Assembly: GCA_964523885.1 (NCBI GenBank) | Contig: CAZFYX010000044.1 | Coordinates: 20,078 to 84,077 of the forward strand | Direction: 5' to 3' | Source of the DNA: SHXO01 sp964523885 | Lineage (GTDB): Bacteria > Pseudomonadota > Gammaproteobacteria > Burkholderiales > SHXO01 | DNA length: 64,000 bases | Shown here: one piece after another, positions 18,867 to 27,433 of the stretch | Numbering within the stretch: the first letter of the stretch is position 1 | Layout of the letters: each line of letters opens with the position of its first letter | The notes under the pieces: model-generated | Told to the model about the DNA's origin: nothing | Database searches by the model: none | Seen by the model: the letters and a program-made list of their open reading frames with translations, nothing else | Position numbers and translations under genes: made by a program

Positions 18867-19753
18867 CGATCCAGGTCCACCACGCCGGCACGATCGCCAT
18901 CGTCGGGCGCCCCAATGTCGGCAAGTCGACCCTGCTCAACCGGCTGGTCGGCCAGAAACTGAGCATCACCTCGCGCCGGCCGCAGACCACGCGTCACCGC
19001 ATCCTCGGCATCGTCACGCAGCCCGAAACCCAGTTCGTGTTCGTCGACACGCCGGGCCTGCAGAGCCGCCATGCCACGCGGCTGAACCGGGTCATGAACC
19101 GCACTGCGGTCCAGGCCCTCGAGCAAGTCGACGCAGTGCTCGTGGTGTGCGAAGCGCTGCGCTGGACCGCGGAGGACCGCCAGGTGCTCAAGCTGCTGCC
19201 CGAGGGCATTCCTGCCGTGGCCGCGGTCAGCAAGGTGGATCTGGTGAAGGACAAGGCGAAGCTGTTGCCGTTCCTGTCGCAGCTCGCGCAAGCCCACCCG
19301 TTCCGGGCGATCGTGCCGGTGAGCGCGAAGACCGGGTTGCAGGTCGAGGCGCTGCTGGCCGAGATGGCGCCCCTGCTGCCCGAGGGGCCGGCGTTCTACG
19401 GCGAGGACGAGCTGACCGACCGCACGGAGCGGTTCCTCGCCGCCGAGCGGATCCGGGAGAAGCTCTTCCGCCTGCTGGGCGAGGAGGTGCCCTACTCGGC
19501 GACGGTCGAGATCGAGAGGTTCGAGCTGGACGGCAACCTGCGCCGGATCGCCGCGGCCATCATCGTCGACCGACCGGGACAGAAGCCGATCCTGATCGGC
19601 AGGGGCGGGGAGAAGCTCAAGGCGATCGGGTCGCAGGCGCGCGAGGACCTGGAGAAGCTGTTCGGCGGCAAGGTGTTCCTGGAGCTGTGGGTCAAGGTCA
19701 AGCGCGGCTGGATGGACGATGCGGCTGCACTGAAGCGCCTCGGCTATGATTGA
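18863..19753 (+). CDS. era: GTPase Era
   Basis: Era is a 16S rRNA-binding GTPase for 30S subunit maturation. The 296-residue protein has the G1 motif GRPNVGKST, the switch region SRRPQTTRHRI, DTPG, and SKVD. The C-terminal KH domain contains ILIGRGGEKLKAIGSQARED. It is translationally coupled to rnc. Confidence 0.97.
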   Translation: MTIQVHHAGTIAIVGRPNVGKSTLLNRLVGQKLSITSRRPQTTRHRILGIVTQPETQFVFVDTPGLQSRHATRLNRVMNRTAVQALEQVDAVLVVCEALRWTAEDRQVLKLLPEGIPAVAAVSKVDLVKDKAKLLPFLSQLAQAHPFRAIVPVSAKTGLQVEALLAEMAPLLPEGPAFYGEDELTDRTERFLAAERIREKLFRLLGEEVPYSATVEIERFELDGNLRRIAAAIIVDRPGQKPILIGRGGEKLKAIGSQAREDLEKLFGGKVFLELWVKVKRGWMDDAAALKRLGYD

Positions 19754-19774
19754 GGCAGTCACCTTCGACCTCAC

Positions 19775-20524
19775 GTGAACGCCCCCGTCGCCATCGCCCG
19801 CGAGCGGACGCACCAGCAGGACGTCGAGCCCGGCTACGTGCTGCACAGCTATCCGTTCAAGGAAACCAGCCTGGTGGTGGAGACGTTCACCCGCAACTTC
19901 GGGCGCGTGGGCCTGGTTGCCAAGGGGGCGCGGCGTCCGGCCTCGCCGCTGCGCGGCACACTCATGGCATTCCAGCCGCTGCTGCTCGCGTGGTCGGGCA
20001 AGTCCGAGCTCAAGGTGCTGCACCGGGCCGAGCGGCAACGCGGCCAGGCGCAGCTGGCGGGGTTGCCGCTGATCTGCGGCTTCTACCTCAACGAGCTGCT
20101 GCTCAAGCTGATGGCGCGCGACGATCCGCACCCGGGCCTGTACGGCCACTATGAGGAGGCCCTCGCCACCCTGCGCGATGGCCAGCCCGTCTCCCTGGTG
20201 CTGCGGCGCTTCGAGCGTCGCATGCTGGCCGAGCTGGGATACGCCCTGGTGCTTGCGCACGACGTGCACGGCGAACCGGTGCAGCCGCAGCGCACGTACT
20301 GCTACGTCGTCGAGCGCGGCCCGCTGGACGTGGCGGAAGGCGTGCCCGACGCGGAGAGCCCGGAGGTGTCGGGTCAGGCGCTGCTGGACATGGAGCGCGA
20401 CGAGTATGCCGATGCGGCCACCCTGCAGCAGGCCAAGGCGCTGATGCGCTACGTCGTCAACCACTACCTCGGCGGCAAGCCGCTGCACACCCGGCAGCTG
20501 CTGCGCGAGATGCAACAACTCTGA
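19775..20524 (+). CDS. recO: DNA repair protein RecO
   Basis: RecO loads RecA on gapped DNA together with RecR. The 249-residue protein has the N-terminal OB-fold region (YVLHSYPFKETSLVVETFTRNFGRVGLVAKGARRP), which is diagnostic, followed by a helical domain ending in HYLGGKPLHTRQLLREM. A GTG at 19775 is the best start. It follows era by 21 bp. Confidence 0.95.
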   Translation: MNAPVAIARERTHQQDVEPGYVLHSYPFKETSLVVETFTRNFGRVGLVAKGARRPASPLRGTLMAFQPLLLAWSGKSELKVLHRAERQRGQAQLAGLPLICGFYLNELLLKLMARDDPHPGLYGHYEEALATLRDGQPVSLVLRRFERRMLAELGYALVLAHDVHGEPVQPQRTYCYVVERGPLDVAEGVPDAESPEVSGQALLDMERDEYADAATLQQAKALMRYVVNHYLGGKPLHTRQLLREMQQL

Positions 20525-20540
20525 GGGACCGGTACCCGTC

Positions 20541-21269
20541 ATGATCCTGCTCGGCGTCAACATCGATCACGTCGCCACCCTGCGCCAGGCGCGCGGGACG
20601 CGCTATCCGAGCCCGGTGCAGGCCGCGCTCATCGCGGAGGGCGCTGGCGCGGACGTGATCACGCTGCACCTGCGCGAGGACCGGCGCCACATCCAGGATG
20701 CGGACGTGCTGATCCTGCGCGACGCGCTGTCCGGCCGCATGAACCTCGAATGTGCGGTGGTCGAGGAGATGCTCGCTTTCGCCGTGCGCGTGAAGCCGCA
20801 CGACGTCTGCCTGGTGCCCGAACGTCGGCAGGAGCGCACCACGGAGGGCGGCCTCGATGTCGTCGGGCAGTTCGACCGGGTCCGGGACGCGGCGGCGCGA
20901 TTGGCCGATGCCGGGGTGCGTGTGTCCCTGTTCATCGCACCCGACCGCGCGCAGATCGACGCAGCGAAGGCCACCGGCGCCCCGGTGATCGAGATCCACA
21001 CCGGCACCTATGCCGAGGTCGAGCACGAGGCCGCCGAGTCGCACGAGCTCGAGCGGGTCCGTGCGGCAGCCCTGTATGCCACGGCACTGGGACTTCACGT
21101 CAACGCAGGGCACGGACTGCACTACCGCAACGTGCAGCCGATCGCAGCCATCCCGCAGATCGTCGAGCTCAACATCGGCCATGCGATCGTCAGCCATGCG
21201 CTGTTCGTGGGCTTTGCCCAGGCCGTGCGCGAGATGAAGTCGCTGATGCGGGAGGCCCGCCGCCCGTGA
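20541..21269 (+). CDS. pdxJ: Pyridoxine 5'-phosphate synthase PdxJ
   Basis: PdxJ condenses deoxyxylulose-5-phosphate with 3-amino-2-oxopropyl phosphate to form pyridoxine 5'-phosphate, the last ring-forming step of vitamin B6 synthesis. The 242-residue TIM barrel starts LGVNIDHVATLRQARGT and contains ALIAEGAGADVITLHLREDRRHI and NAGHGLHYRNV, all highly conserved. Its stop overlaps the acpS GTG. Confidence 0.97.
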   Translation: MILLGVNIDHVATLRQARGTRYPSPVQAALIAEGAGADVITLHLREDRRHIQDADVLILRDALSGRMNLECAVVEEMLAFAVRVKPHDVCLVPERRQERTTEGGLDVVGQFDRVRDAAARLADAGVRVSLFIAPDRAQIDAAKATGAPVIEIHTGTYAEVEHEAAESHELERVRAAALYATALGLHVNAGHGLHYRNVQPIAAIPQIVELNIGHAIVSHALFVGFAQAVREMKSLMREARRP

Positions 21270-21652
21270 TCTTCGGCATCGGCATCGACGTCGTGGAAGT
21301 GTCGCGGGTGGAGCGCCTGCTGGAGCGCTATGGCGAGCGCTTTGCCGCCCGCACCCTGGGTCCCTGGGAGTGGCCCGGCTTTCGTGCCAGCGCGCGGCCC
21401 GCGGCCTACCTGGCCGCACGCTATGCCGCGAAGGAGGCGTTCTCCAAGGCCTTGGGTACGGGTCTGCGGCATCCGGTTTCCCTCACCCGCATCGGCGTCA
21501 CCAACGACGCGCTCGGCAAGCCGAAGCTGCAGCTCGACGACGCGCTGGAGCGCCTGCTGGCGGCCAGCGGCGTGGGGGCGCGTCATGTCACGTTGAGCCA
21601 CGAGCGCAGCGTCGCCTGCGCCTTCGTCGTGCTCGAAAGGGAGCAGCCATGA
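21266..21652 (+). CDS. acpS: Holo-[acyl-carrier-protein] synthase
   Basis: AcpS attaches the 4'-phosphopantetheine arm of CoA to apo-ACP. The 128-residue protein shows the two Mg/CoA-binding motifs GIGIDVVEVSRVE and RYAAKEAFSKALGTG. The GTG start at 21266 overlaps the pdxJ stop, giving the usual pdxJ-acpS pair. A longer frame upstream lies antisense or out of frame inside pdxJ and is ignored. Confidence 0.95.
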   Translation: MIFGIGIDVVEVSRVERLLERYGERFAARTLGPWEWPGFRASARPAAYLAARYAAKEAFSKALGTGLRHPVSLTRIGVTNDALGKPKLQLDDALERLLAASGVGARHVTLSHERSVACAFVVLEREQP

Positions 21653-22689
21653 GCGTGCGCATGCCGCGCGGACCGGTCATGCTCGATGTCGTCGGCAGGA
21701 CTCTGGCCGACGAGGACCGTGCCCGTCTGCTGCATCCGCTGGTCGGCGCGGTCATCCTGTTCGGGCGCAACTACGAGTCGCCGGAACAGCTCCTCGCACT
21801 CACGGCGGAAATACGTGCGCTGCGTGAGCCGCGGCTGCTGATCGGCGTGGACCACGAAGGCGGACGCGTGCAGCGTTTCCGCACCGGGTTCACGCGCATC
21901 CCGCCGATGCGTGTGCTGGGACAACTCTGGGAACGCGACCGTGCGCAGGCAAGCGCCACGGCGCTGGCGGCGGGAGAGTTGATCGCCGGGGAGCTGTCCG
22001 CGGCCGGTGTGGACTTCAGCTTCACGCCGGTGCTCGACCTGGACTACGGCTGCAGCAAGGCCATCGGCGACCGTGCCCTGCATCCGGATCCCGAGGTGGT
22101 GTCGGAACTCGCCGCTGCGCTGATGGCGGGCCTGCAGCGGCACGGGTCGCGCGCGGTCGGCAAGCACTTTCCCGGACACGGCTTCGTGGTCGAGGACTCG
22201 CACGTGGCCTTTCCTGTCGACAGCCGTACGCTCGCGGAGATCGATGCGAGGGACCTGGTCCCGTATCGCCGGCTGATCCCTGCCGGACTCGCGGCGGTCA
22301 TGCCGGCACACGTGATCTACCCCGCGGTGGATGAGCGGCCGGCCGGTTTCTCGCGGGTGTGGCTGCAGGACATCCTGCGCAGCCGACTGGGCTTCCGCGG
22401 GCTGATCTTCAGCGACGACCTGTCGATGGAAGCGGCCAGCGTGGCCGGCGGTATCGCCGAGCGCGCCGAGGCGGCACTGGACGCCGGTTGCGACGTCGTG
22501 CTGGCGTGCAACCGGCCGGATGCCGCGGACGAACTGCTGCGGCGGTTGCGCTGGGAACCGGGGCCCGGGTGGATGGAGCGACTCGACGCGATGTACGGTC
22601 CGGCATCTGGTACCGGACTCGAAGCCCTGCGTCAGGATCCGGGCTGGCTCGCGGCGAGCGCCGAACTGGGCCGCTGCCCCACGGCCTGA
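21649..22689 (+). CDS. nagZ: Beta-N-acetylhexosaminidase NagZ
   Basis: This cytoplasmic family 3 glycosidase removes N-acetylglucosamine from recycled muropeptides. The 346-residue protein has VDHEGGRVQRFR, the catalytic-loop motif KHFPGHG with the acid/base His, and FSDDLSMEAA with the nucleophile Asp. It overlaps acpS by ATGA and closes the operon. Confidence 0.95.
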   Translation: MSVRMPRGPVMLDVVGRTLADEDRARLLHPLVGAVILFGRNYESPEQLLALTAEIRALREPRLLIGVDHEGGRVQRFRTGFTRIPPMRVLGQLWERDRAQASATALAAGELIAGELSAAGVDFSFTPVLDLDYGCSKAIGDRALHPDPEVVSELAAALMAGLQRHGSRAVGKHFPGHGFVVEDSHVAFPVDSRTLAEIDARDLVPYRRLIPAGLAAVMPAHVIYPAVDERPAGFSRVWLQDILRSRLGFRGLIFSDDLSMEAASVAGGIAERAEAALDAGCDVVLACNRPDAADELLRRLRWEPGPGWMERLDAMYGPASGTGLEALRQDPGWLAASAELGRCPTA

Positions 22690-22704
22690 GGACACGTCCT
22701 GGGC

Positions 22705-23664
22705 ATGTCTGCCGGCCACGACCACGCGCATGGACACCGTCACGATCATGGCCATGTGCATGGCCACCCCGGGCCCGCGCAAGGACTGACCGGCCGCCGC
22801 GCCCTGGCCGCGGCGCTCGTCGTCACACTGGGCTACGCCGGCATCGAGTTCGCTGCCGGCTGGTGGTTCGGATCGCTGGCGCTGATGAGCGACGCCGGGC
22901 ACATGGTGTCGGATGCCGCGGCCCTGGGCCTCGCCTGGTTCGCGGCGTGGGTGGCCCAGCGGCCGCCGGGGAGCCGGCATACGTTCGGGCTGGCGCGCGC
23001 GGAGGTCATCGCGGCGTTCGTCAACGGGCTGACGCTGCTGCTGCTGGTGCTGTTCATCGCCGTCGAGGCAGTGCAGCGCTTGCTGCACCCCGAGCCCGTG
23101 CAAGGCGGCGGGGTGATGGTGGTGGCCTTCATCGGCCTGCTCGTGAACGTGCTGGTGGCCTACGTGCTGAGCCGCGGAGAGCGCTCACTGAACGTACGGG
23201 CTGCGCTGCTGCACGTACTGGGTGACCTGGTCGGATCGTTCGCCGCGCTGCTGGCGGGCGCTGTCATCTATGCGACAGGGTGGCAGCCGATCGACCCGGT
23301 CCTCTCGCTGGTGATCGGTGCGCTGATCCTGGCCTCCACGTTCCACCTGCTGCGCGATGCCCTGCATGTGCTGATGGAAGGCGTGCCGCGATCGCTGCGG
23401 CTGGAGGAAGTGGGCCATGCGCTGGCGCGCATTCCGCAGGTCCGCGAGGTACACGACCTGCACATCTGGCACATCTCGCCAGGGCAGGTGTCGCTGTCGG
23501 CGCACGTGAAGCTGGATGCGCTGGAACACTGGCCCGGCGTGCTGGCCGAGGCAAGGCACGTGCTGGACGATCGCTTCGGCATCCATCACGTGACGCTGCA
23601 GCCCGAACTCGGTACGTCGGCGCAACCGACCCGATCGGTCATCCGGGTGTTCAGGCGGCGCTGA
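22705..23664 (+). CDS. Cation diffusion facilitator, zinc exporter type
   Basis: This 319-residue CDF transporter exchanges cytoplasmic Zn2+ (or Co/Cd) for protons. A His-rich N-terminus (HDHAHGHRHDHGHVHGH) precedes six membrane helices. The metal site appears as SDAGHMVSDA in helix 2 and HVLGDLVGS in helix 5. The C-terminal cytoplasmic domain includes VHDLHIWHISPGQVSLSAHV, so it resembles CzcD/ZitB. It follows nagZ by 15 bp and may share its transcript. Confidence 0.9.
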   Translation: MSAGHDHAHGHRHDHGHVHGHPGPAQGLTGRRALAAALVVTLGYAGIEFAAGWWFGSLALMSDAGHMVSDAAALGLAWFAAWVAQRPPGSRHTFGLARAEVIAAFVNGLTLLLLVLFIAVEAVQRLLHPEPVQGGGVMVVAFIGLLVNVLVAYVLSRGERSLNVRAALLHVLGDLVGSFAALLAGAVIYATGWQPIDPVLSLVIGALILASTFHLLRDALHVLMEGVPRSLRLEEVGHALARIPQVREVHDLHIWHISPGQVSLSAHVKLDALEHWPGVLAEARHVLDDRFGIHHVTLQPELGTSAQPTRSVIRVFRRR

Positions 23665-23691
23665 CCGGGCCGCCAGCGCCGACGGGCGCGC

Positions 23692-24258
23692 TCAGACGCG
23701 CTCGATGTACTCGCCCGAGTCGGTATTTACCTTGATCTTCTCGCCTTCACCCACGAAGGGCGGGACCATCACAGTGAGGCCGGTCTCGGTCTTGGCCGGC
23801 TTGAACGAGCCGGTTGCAGTCGCGCCCTTGAGTGTGGGTTCGGTCTCGGTGATGGTCAGCACGACGCTGGGGGGCAACTGGACGCCGATCGGGCGCTCGT
23901 TGTGGAAGTTCACCAGCACCACCGTGTTCGGCAGCAGGTATTCGACCTGCCCCTCGAGCAGCTCGGCGGTCAGGTTGAGCTGCTCGAACGTCTCCTTGTC
24001 CATGAACACGTAGCTGGAGCCGTCCTCGTACAGGTACTCCATCTCGCGGCCTTCGACGAACGCACGCTCCACCTTCTCGTCGGTGCGGAAGCGCTGGTTG
24101 GTCTTGGTGCCGGATTCGATGTCCTTCATCTCCACCTGCATGAAGGCTCCGCCGCGGCCACCGACATGGACGTGGTAGCTCTTCAGCACGCGCCAGACGC
24201 GCTTGTCGAACTCGATGAGGTTGCCGGCGCGCACTTCCGTGGCCAGGACTTTTGCCAT
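23692..24258 (-). CDS. efp: Elongation factor P with an atypical GGRGG tip loop
   Basis: EF-P rescues ribosomes stalled on polyproline. The 188-residue three-domain protein starts MAKVLATEVRAG and ends NTDSGEYIERV, with the normal length. The tip loop of domain I reads HVGGRGGAF, with Arg35 in place of the PGK lysine that EpmA modifies, and without the Pro of the RPGR loop used by EarP rhamnosylation. KTNQRFRTDEKVERAF in domain II recalls alphaproteobacterial EF-P. TAGAAT (complement of 24293-24298) lies ~35 bp upstream as a -10. No epmA, epmB or earP is in the window. Confidence 0.93.
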   Translation of the reverse strand: MAKVLATEVRAGNLIEFDKRVWRVLKSYHVHVGGRGGAFMQVEMKDIESGTKTNQRFRTDEKVERAFVEGREMEYLYEDGSSYVFMDKETFEQLNLTAELLEGQVEYLLPNTVVLVNFHNERPIGVQLPPSVVLTITETEPTLKGATATGSFKPAKTETGLTVMVPPFVGEGEKIKVNTDSGEYIERV

Positions 24259-24373
24259 GATGGTATGGAGGTAAGTTGCTGGAAAACCCGCAATTCTACC
24301 CCAACCCCCGGCATCGGGGTGCATCCGTGACGGGGTGCGCGGCCGATTCGGCAGGGCAGGGCCGGCCAGCGGC

Positions 24374-24379
24374 TATAAT
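24374..24379 (+). promoter_or_regulatory. -10 TATAAT of uvrC
   Basis: A consensus TATAAT followed by CGTCCGC lies ~52 bp before the uvrC ATG in the efp-uvrC divergent gap. No good -35 is seen 16-18 bp upstream. Confidence 0.45.
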
Positions 24380-24430
24380 CGTCCGCACCAGCACGCCACG
24401 GGGCCGCTGCCCGAACGGTGCGCGATTGTC

Positions 24431-26284
24431 ATGACCAAGGTCCCCGCCCATATCCGCTCGCAGCCCGGCGCCGAGGCGTACCCCTCGGCGGACCTCACGA
24501 CCCTGATCTCGGCGCTGCCGCACCGGCCGGGGGTGTACCGCATGCTCAACGCCGAGGGCGGGGTCCTGTACGTGGGCAAGGCGCGGGACCTGAAGAAGCG
24601 GGTCGCGTCCTATTTCCAGAAGACCAGCCTGGACCCGCGCATCCAGGCGATGGTCTCGCACGTGCGCGACATCCAGACCACGGTCACGCGCTCGGAGTCC
24701 GAGGCGCTGCTGCTCGAGAACAATCTGATCAAGACGTTCTCGCCGCGCTACAACATCCTCTACCGCGACGACAAGTCCTATCCCTACCTGCGCATCAGCG
24801 GGCATCGCTTTCCCAAGCTCGGCTTCTACCGCGGCCCGCTGGACAAGGAGAACCGCTACTTCGGCCCTTTCTCCAGCGCCAGCGCGGTGCGCGAGAGCAT
24901 CCAGCTCATGCAGAAGGTGTTCTGCCTGCGCACCTGCGAGGACACCGTGTTCTCCAACCGCTCGCGTCCGTGCCTGCTGCACCAGATCCGCCGCTGCACG
25001 GCGCCCTGCGTGGGACTGGTCAGCCCGGAGCAGTACGCCGAGGACGTGCGCAACGCGGAGTTGTTCCTGCTGGGCCGCGACGACGAGGTGCTCGACAAGC
25101 TGGAGCAGGCGATGCACCAGGCGAGCGAGCGCCTGGACTTCGAGGCGGCGGCCATGCACCGCGACCAGATTCGCGCGCTGCGGGGCGTGCGGCAGACGCA
25201 ATTCGTGGCGAGCGAGCGGGCGCGCGACGTGGACATCGTGGCACTGGTGTCGGCGTCGGGTGTGCTGTGCGTGAACCTGGCGACCATCCGCGGCGGCATG
25301 CACCGGGGCGACAAGTCCTTCTTCCCGGAGCACGGCGAAGGCTACGACGAGGCCCTGGCGCTGGAGGCGTTCCTCAGCCAGCACTATCTCAGCCGCGACG
25401 TGCCGCCGCTCATCCTGGTCAACCGCCAGGTGGATGCGCAAGCGCTCGCCGCTGTGCTGTCCGAGCAGGCAGGGCATGCGGTCGAGATCACCGACAGCAC
25501 TTACGGCGAGCGCGGCGCGTGGATGACCATGGCGCAGACCAATGCGCGGCTGGCTGTCGGCCAGCGTCTCCATCGCCACGCCATGCAGGAGACCCGCCTT
25601 GCGGCCCTGCAGGAGGCCCTGCAGCTGCCGGCGTCCACGCAGCGCATCGAATGCTTCGACATCAGCCATACCATGGGTGAGGCCACGGTCGCATCCTGCG
25701 TGGTATGGGACCAGGGCGGCATGCGCAAGGACCAGTACCGCCGTTACAACATGCGTGACGTGGCGGCCGGAGACGATTATGGTGCAATGCGCGAGGTCCT
25801 GGACCGACGCTACCGCAAGGTGGTGGAAGGGGAGGGGCGGATGCCCGACCTGATCCTCATCGATGGCGGCAAGGGGCAAGTCTCCAGCGCCCGTGCCGTT
25901 ATGGAGGAACTGGGGCTCGGCGAGGTGAATCTGATCGGTGTGGCGAAGGGGGAAGAGCGCAAGCCCGGCCTGGAGCAACTCGTGATCCCCGGCCGGCCGG
26001 AGCCGTTGCGCCTGCCGAAGGACCATCCCGGGCTGCTGCTGATCCAGGAAGTCCGGGACGAGGCGCACCGCTTCGCGATCGCCGGCCACCGGGGCCGGCG
26101 CGGCAAGGCCCGGCGCACCTCGACCCTGGAGAGCATCGCGGGAATCGGCGCCAAGCGCCGCCAGCGCCTGCTGGCCCGATTTGGCGGGCTGCGCGGCGTG
26201 ATGGTGGCGAGTATCGAGGAGATCGCCCAGGTCGAAGGCATCAGCCGCGAACTGGCCGAACGCATCTACCAGCATCTGCACTGA
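24431..26284 (+). CDS. uvrC: Excinuclease ABC subunit C
   Basis: UvrC makes both incisions in nucleotide excision repair. The 617-residue protein has the GIY-YIG domain (GVYRMLNAEGGVLYVGKARDLKKRV), the Cys-rich segment around CLRTCEDTVFSNRSRPCLLHQIRRC, and the UVR motif (LDKLEQAMHQASERLDFEAAAMHRDQI). The RNase H-like C-terminal nuclease with FDISHTMGEATV and a terminal double HhH (SIAGIGAKRRQRLL) complete it. The ATG at 24431 gives standard length; upstream in-frame codons cover the promoter. Confidence 0.97.
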   Translation: MTKVPAHIRSQPGAEAYPSADLTTLISALPHRPGVYRMLNAEGGVLYVGKARDLKKRVASYFQKTSLDPRIQAMVSHVRDIQTTVTRSESEALLLENNLIKTFSPRYNILYRDDKSYPYLRISGHRFPKLGFYRGPLDKENRYFGPFSSASAVRESIQLMQKVFCLRTCEDTVFSNRSRPCLLHQIRRCTAPCVGLVSPEQYAEDVRNAELFLLGRDDEVLDKLEQAMHQASERLDFEAAAMHRDQIRALRGVRQTQFVASERARDVDIVALVSASGVLCVNLATIRGGMHRGDKSFFPEHGEGYDEALALEAFLSQHYLSRDVPPLILVNRQVDAQALAAVLSEQAGHAVEITDSTYGERGAWMTMAQTNARLAVGQRLHRHAMQETRLAALQEALQLPASTQRIECFDISHTMGEATVASCVVWDQGGMRKDQYRRYNMRDVAAGDDYGAMREVLDRRYRKVVEGEGRMPDLILIDGGKGQVSSARAVMEELGLGEVNLIGVAKGEERKPGLEQLVIPGRPEPLRLPKDHPGLLLIQEVRDEAHRFAIAGHRGRRGKARRTSTLESIAGIGAKRRQRLLARFGGLRGVMVASIEEIAQVEGISRELAERIYQHLH

Positions 26285-26294
26285 GGCGAACGCT

Positions 26295-26879
26295 TTGCCG
26301 GTCAACCTGCCCAACCTGCTCACCTGGCTGCGGATCCTGCTGATTCCCCTGTTCCTGGCGATCTACTACCTGCCGGACACCTGGCTCAGCGCGCCACACA
26401 AGAACCTCACCGCCACCGCGCTGTTCGCGTTCGCCGCCATCACCGACTGGCTGGATGGCTACCTGGCGCGGTCGCTAAACCAGGCCTCCGCCTTCGGCGC
26501 CTTCCTCGACCCGGTGGCGGACAAGCTGATGGTGGCCGCCGCGCTGATCCTGCTGGTCGGGCTGCAGCGCGTCGACGCACTGATCGCGGTGATCATCATC
26601 GGGCGGGAGATCACCATCTCCGCCCTGCGCGAGTGGATGGCCAAGCTCGGCCAGAGCCGCAACGTGGCCGTGCACTTCGTGGGCAAGCTCAAGACCGCCT
26701 CCCAGATGGTGGCGATCCTGCTGCTGCTCTACCACGGCTTCCTGTTCGGCATCGACACGGACAAGGTGGGGACGGTCCTGATCTACGTGGCTGCGCTGCT
26801 CACACTCTGGTCCATGGGCTACTACCTGCGCCGCGCCATGCCGTGGATTCTGGAGAAGGTGGAGCCGCCATCGCCTTGA
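26295..26879 (+). CDS. pgsA: CDP-diacylglycerol-glycerol-3-phosphate 3-phosphatidyltransferase
   Basis: PgsA makes phosphatidylglycerophosphate, the committed step to phosphatidylglycerol and cardiolipin. The 194-residue membrane protein has the CDP-alcohol phosphotransferase motif D-G-x2-A-R-x8-G-x3-D-x3-D as DGYLARSLNQASAFGAFLDP with VADK, plus four or more membrane helices. It begins at TTG (LPVNLPNLLTWLRI) 10 bp after uvrC. Its TGA stop lies inside the -35 box of the next tRNA promoter. Confidence 0.93.
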   Translation: MPVNLPNLLTWLRILLIPLFLAIYYLPDTWLSAPHKNLTATALFAFAAITDWLDGYLARSLNQASAFGAFLDPVADKLMVAAALILLVGLQRVDALIAVIIIGREITISALREWMAKLGQSRNVAVHFVGKLKTASQMVAILLLLYHGFLFGIDTDKVGTVLIYVAALLTLWSMGYYLRRAMPWILEKVEPPSP

Positions 26880-26903
26880 CACCACGCCGGGAGCCTTTAT
26901 AAT
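26876..26903 (+). promoter_or_regulatory. Consensus sigma-70 promoter of tRNA-Gly
   Basis: A perfect -35 TTGACA (26876-26881), a 16-bp spacer and a perfect -10 TATAAT (26898-26903) precede the tRNA by 15 bp. The pgsA stop codon is embedded in the -35 element. Confidence 0.9.
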
Positions 26904-26918
26904 TTCGCGTTCGTTTAC

Positions 26919-26993
26919 GCGGGAATAGCTCAGTGGTAGAGCACAACCTTGCCAAGGTTGGGGTCGCGAGTTCGAGCCTCGTTTCCCGCTCCA
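26919..26993 (+). tRNA. tRNA-Gly(GCC)
   Basis: A 75-nt cloverleaf including the encoded CCA. The acceptor stem GCGGGAA pairs with TTCCCGC. The anticodon stem CAACC/GGTTG encloses TTGCCAA, giving anticodon GCC. The T-arm GTTCGAG is present. It follows uvrC-pgsA, the usual betaproteobacterial position. Confidence 0.97.
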
Positions 26994-26999
26994 GATTGC

Positions 27000-27038
27000 A
27001 AGGGAAATCGAAGTGTCCGCACTTCGTTTTCCCTTCTT
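27000..27038 (+). terminator. Stem-loop terminator after tRNA-Gly
   Basis: AAGGGAAA and CGAAGTG (27000-27015, split by one T) pair with CACTTCG and TTTCCCTT (27020-27035) around the loop TCCG. The 3' arm is itself T-rich and is followed by CTT. Confidence 0.7.
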
Positions 27039-27185
27039 AGTACAGTTTCCCGGCTCTCACTTCCCGGCGCGGATCGCTCCACAGGACACCGCTGCTGTCG
27101 CGCAACCCGGGTGCGCGCGTCGCTGGATTCCTTCCAGGGTGCAATGAGGGCCGCGCGCCGCGACGCTGAATGTCGCGGCAGCCAC

Positions 27186-27259
27186 GGCGGGGTGGCAGAG
27201 TGGTCATGCAGCGGCCTGCAAAGCCGTGTACGCCGGTTCGATTCCGACCCCCGCCTCCA
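27186..27259 (+). tRNA. tRNA-Cys(GCA)
   Basis: A 74-nt cloverleaf with encoded CCA. The acceptor stem GGCGGGG pairs with CCCCGCC. The anticodon stem GCGGC/GCCGT (one mismatch) holds CTGCAAA, giving anticodon GCA, and the T-arm GGTTCGATTCC is normal. A tyrosine integrase begins 174 bp downstream, so the 3' end of this tRNA is the probable integration site of the island to its right. Confidence 0.95.
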
Positions 27260-27323
27260 TAATTCAAGTACTTATAGATATGACCACGCCTCCTGCGGCC
27301 TTAAATCGTCCTCGAAACGCCTC

Positions 27324-27348
27324 TTTGCCACCTGATCTGGGTGGCAAA
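27324..27348. other. Perfect 9-bp stem-loop between tRNA-Cys and the integrase
   Basis: TTTGCCACC (27324-27332) and GGTGGCAAA (27340-27348) flank a 7-nt loop. There is no T-run on the plus strand. It may terminate tRNA-Cys transcription or form part of an integrase arm or core region. Confidence 0.45.
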
Positions 27349-27433
27349 ACCACCTTGATACGGCCAAGGTAGGCCGTTTACGCGAGTGGTACTATGACCG
27401 ACCTTCGAGATCGAGAACGGAGGGAAGGTCGCC

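Noticed and set aside
18698..20563. A 621-codon minus-strand frame over era and recO
   Set aside because: Antisense shadow of two clearly conserved genes, with His/Arg/Gln-rich composition typical of such shadows.
23656..23681. Stem CGGCGCTG/CAGCGCCG between the CDF gene and efp as a terminator
   Set aside because: It overlaps the end of the coding sequence, has a 10-nt loop and no T-run on either strand, so support is weak.
24296..26323. A 675-codon minus-strand frame over uvrC
   Set aside because: Antisense to uvrC with no family features; same codon-bias artefact.
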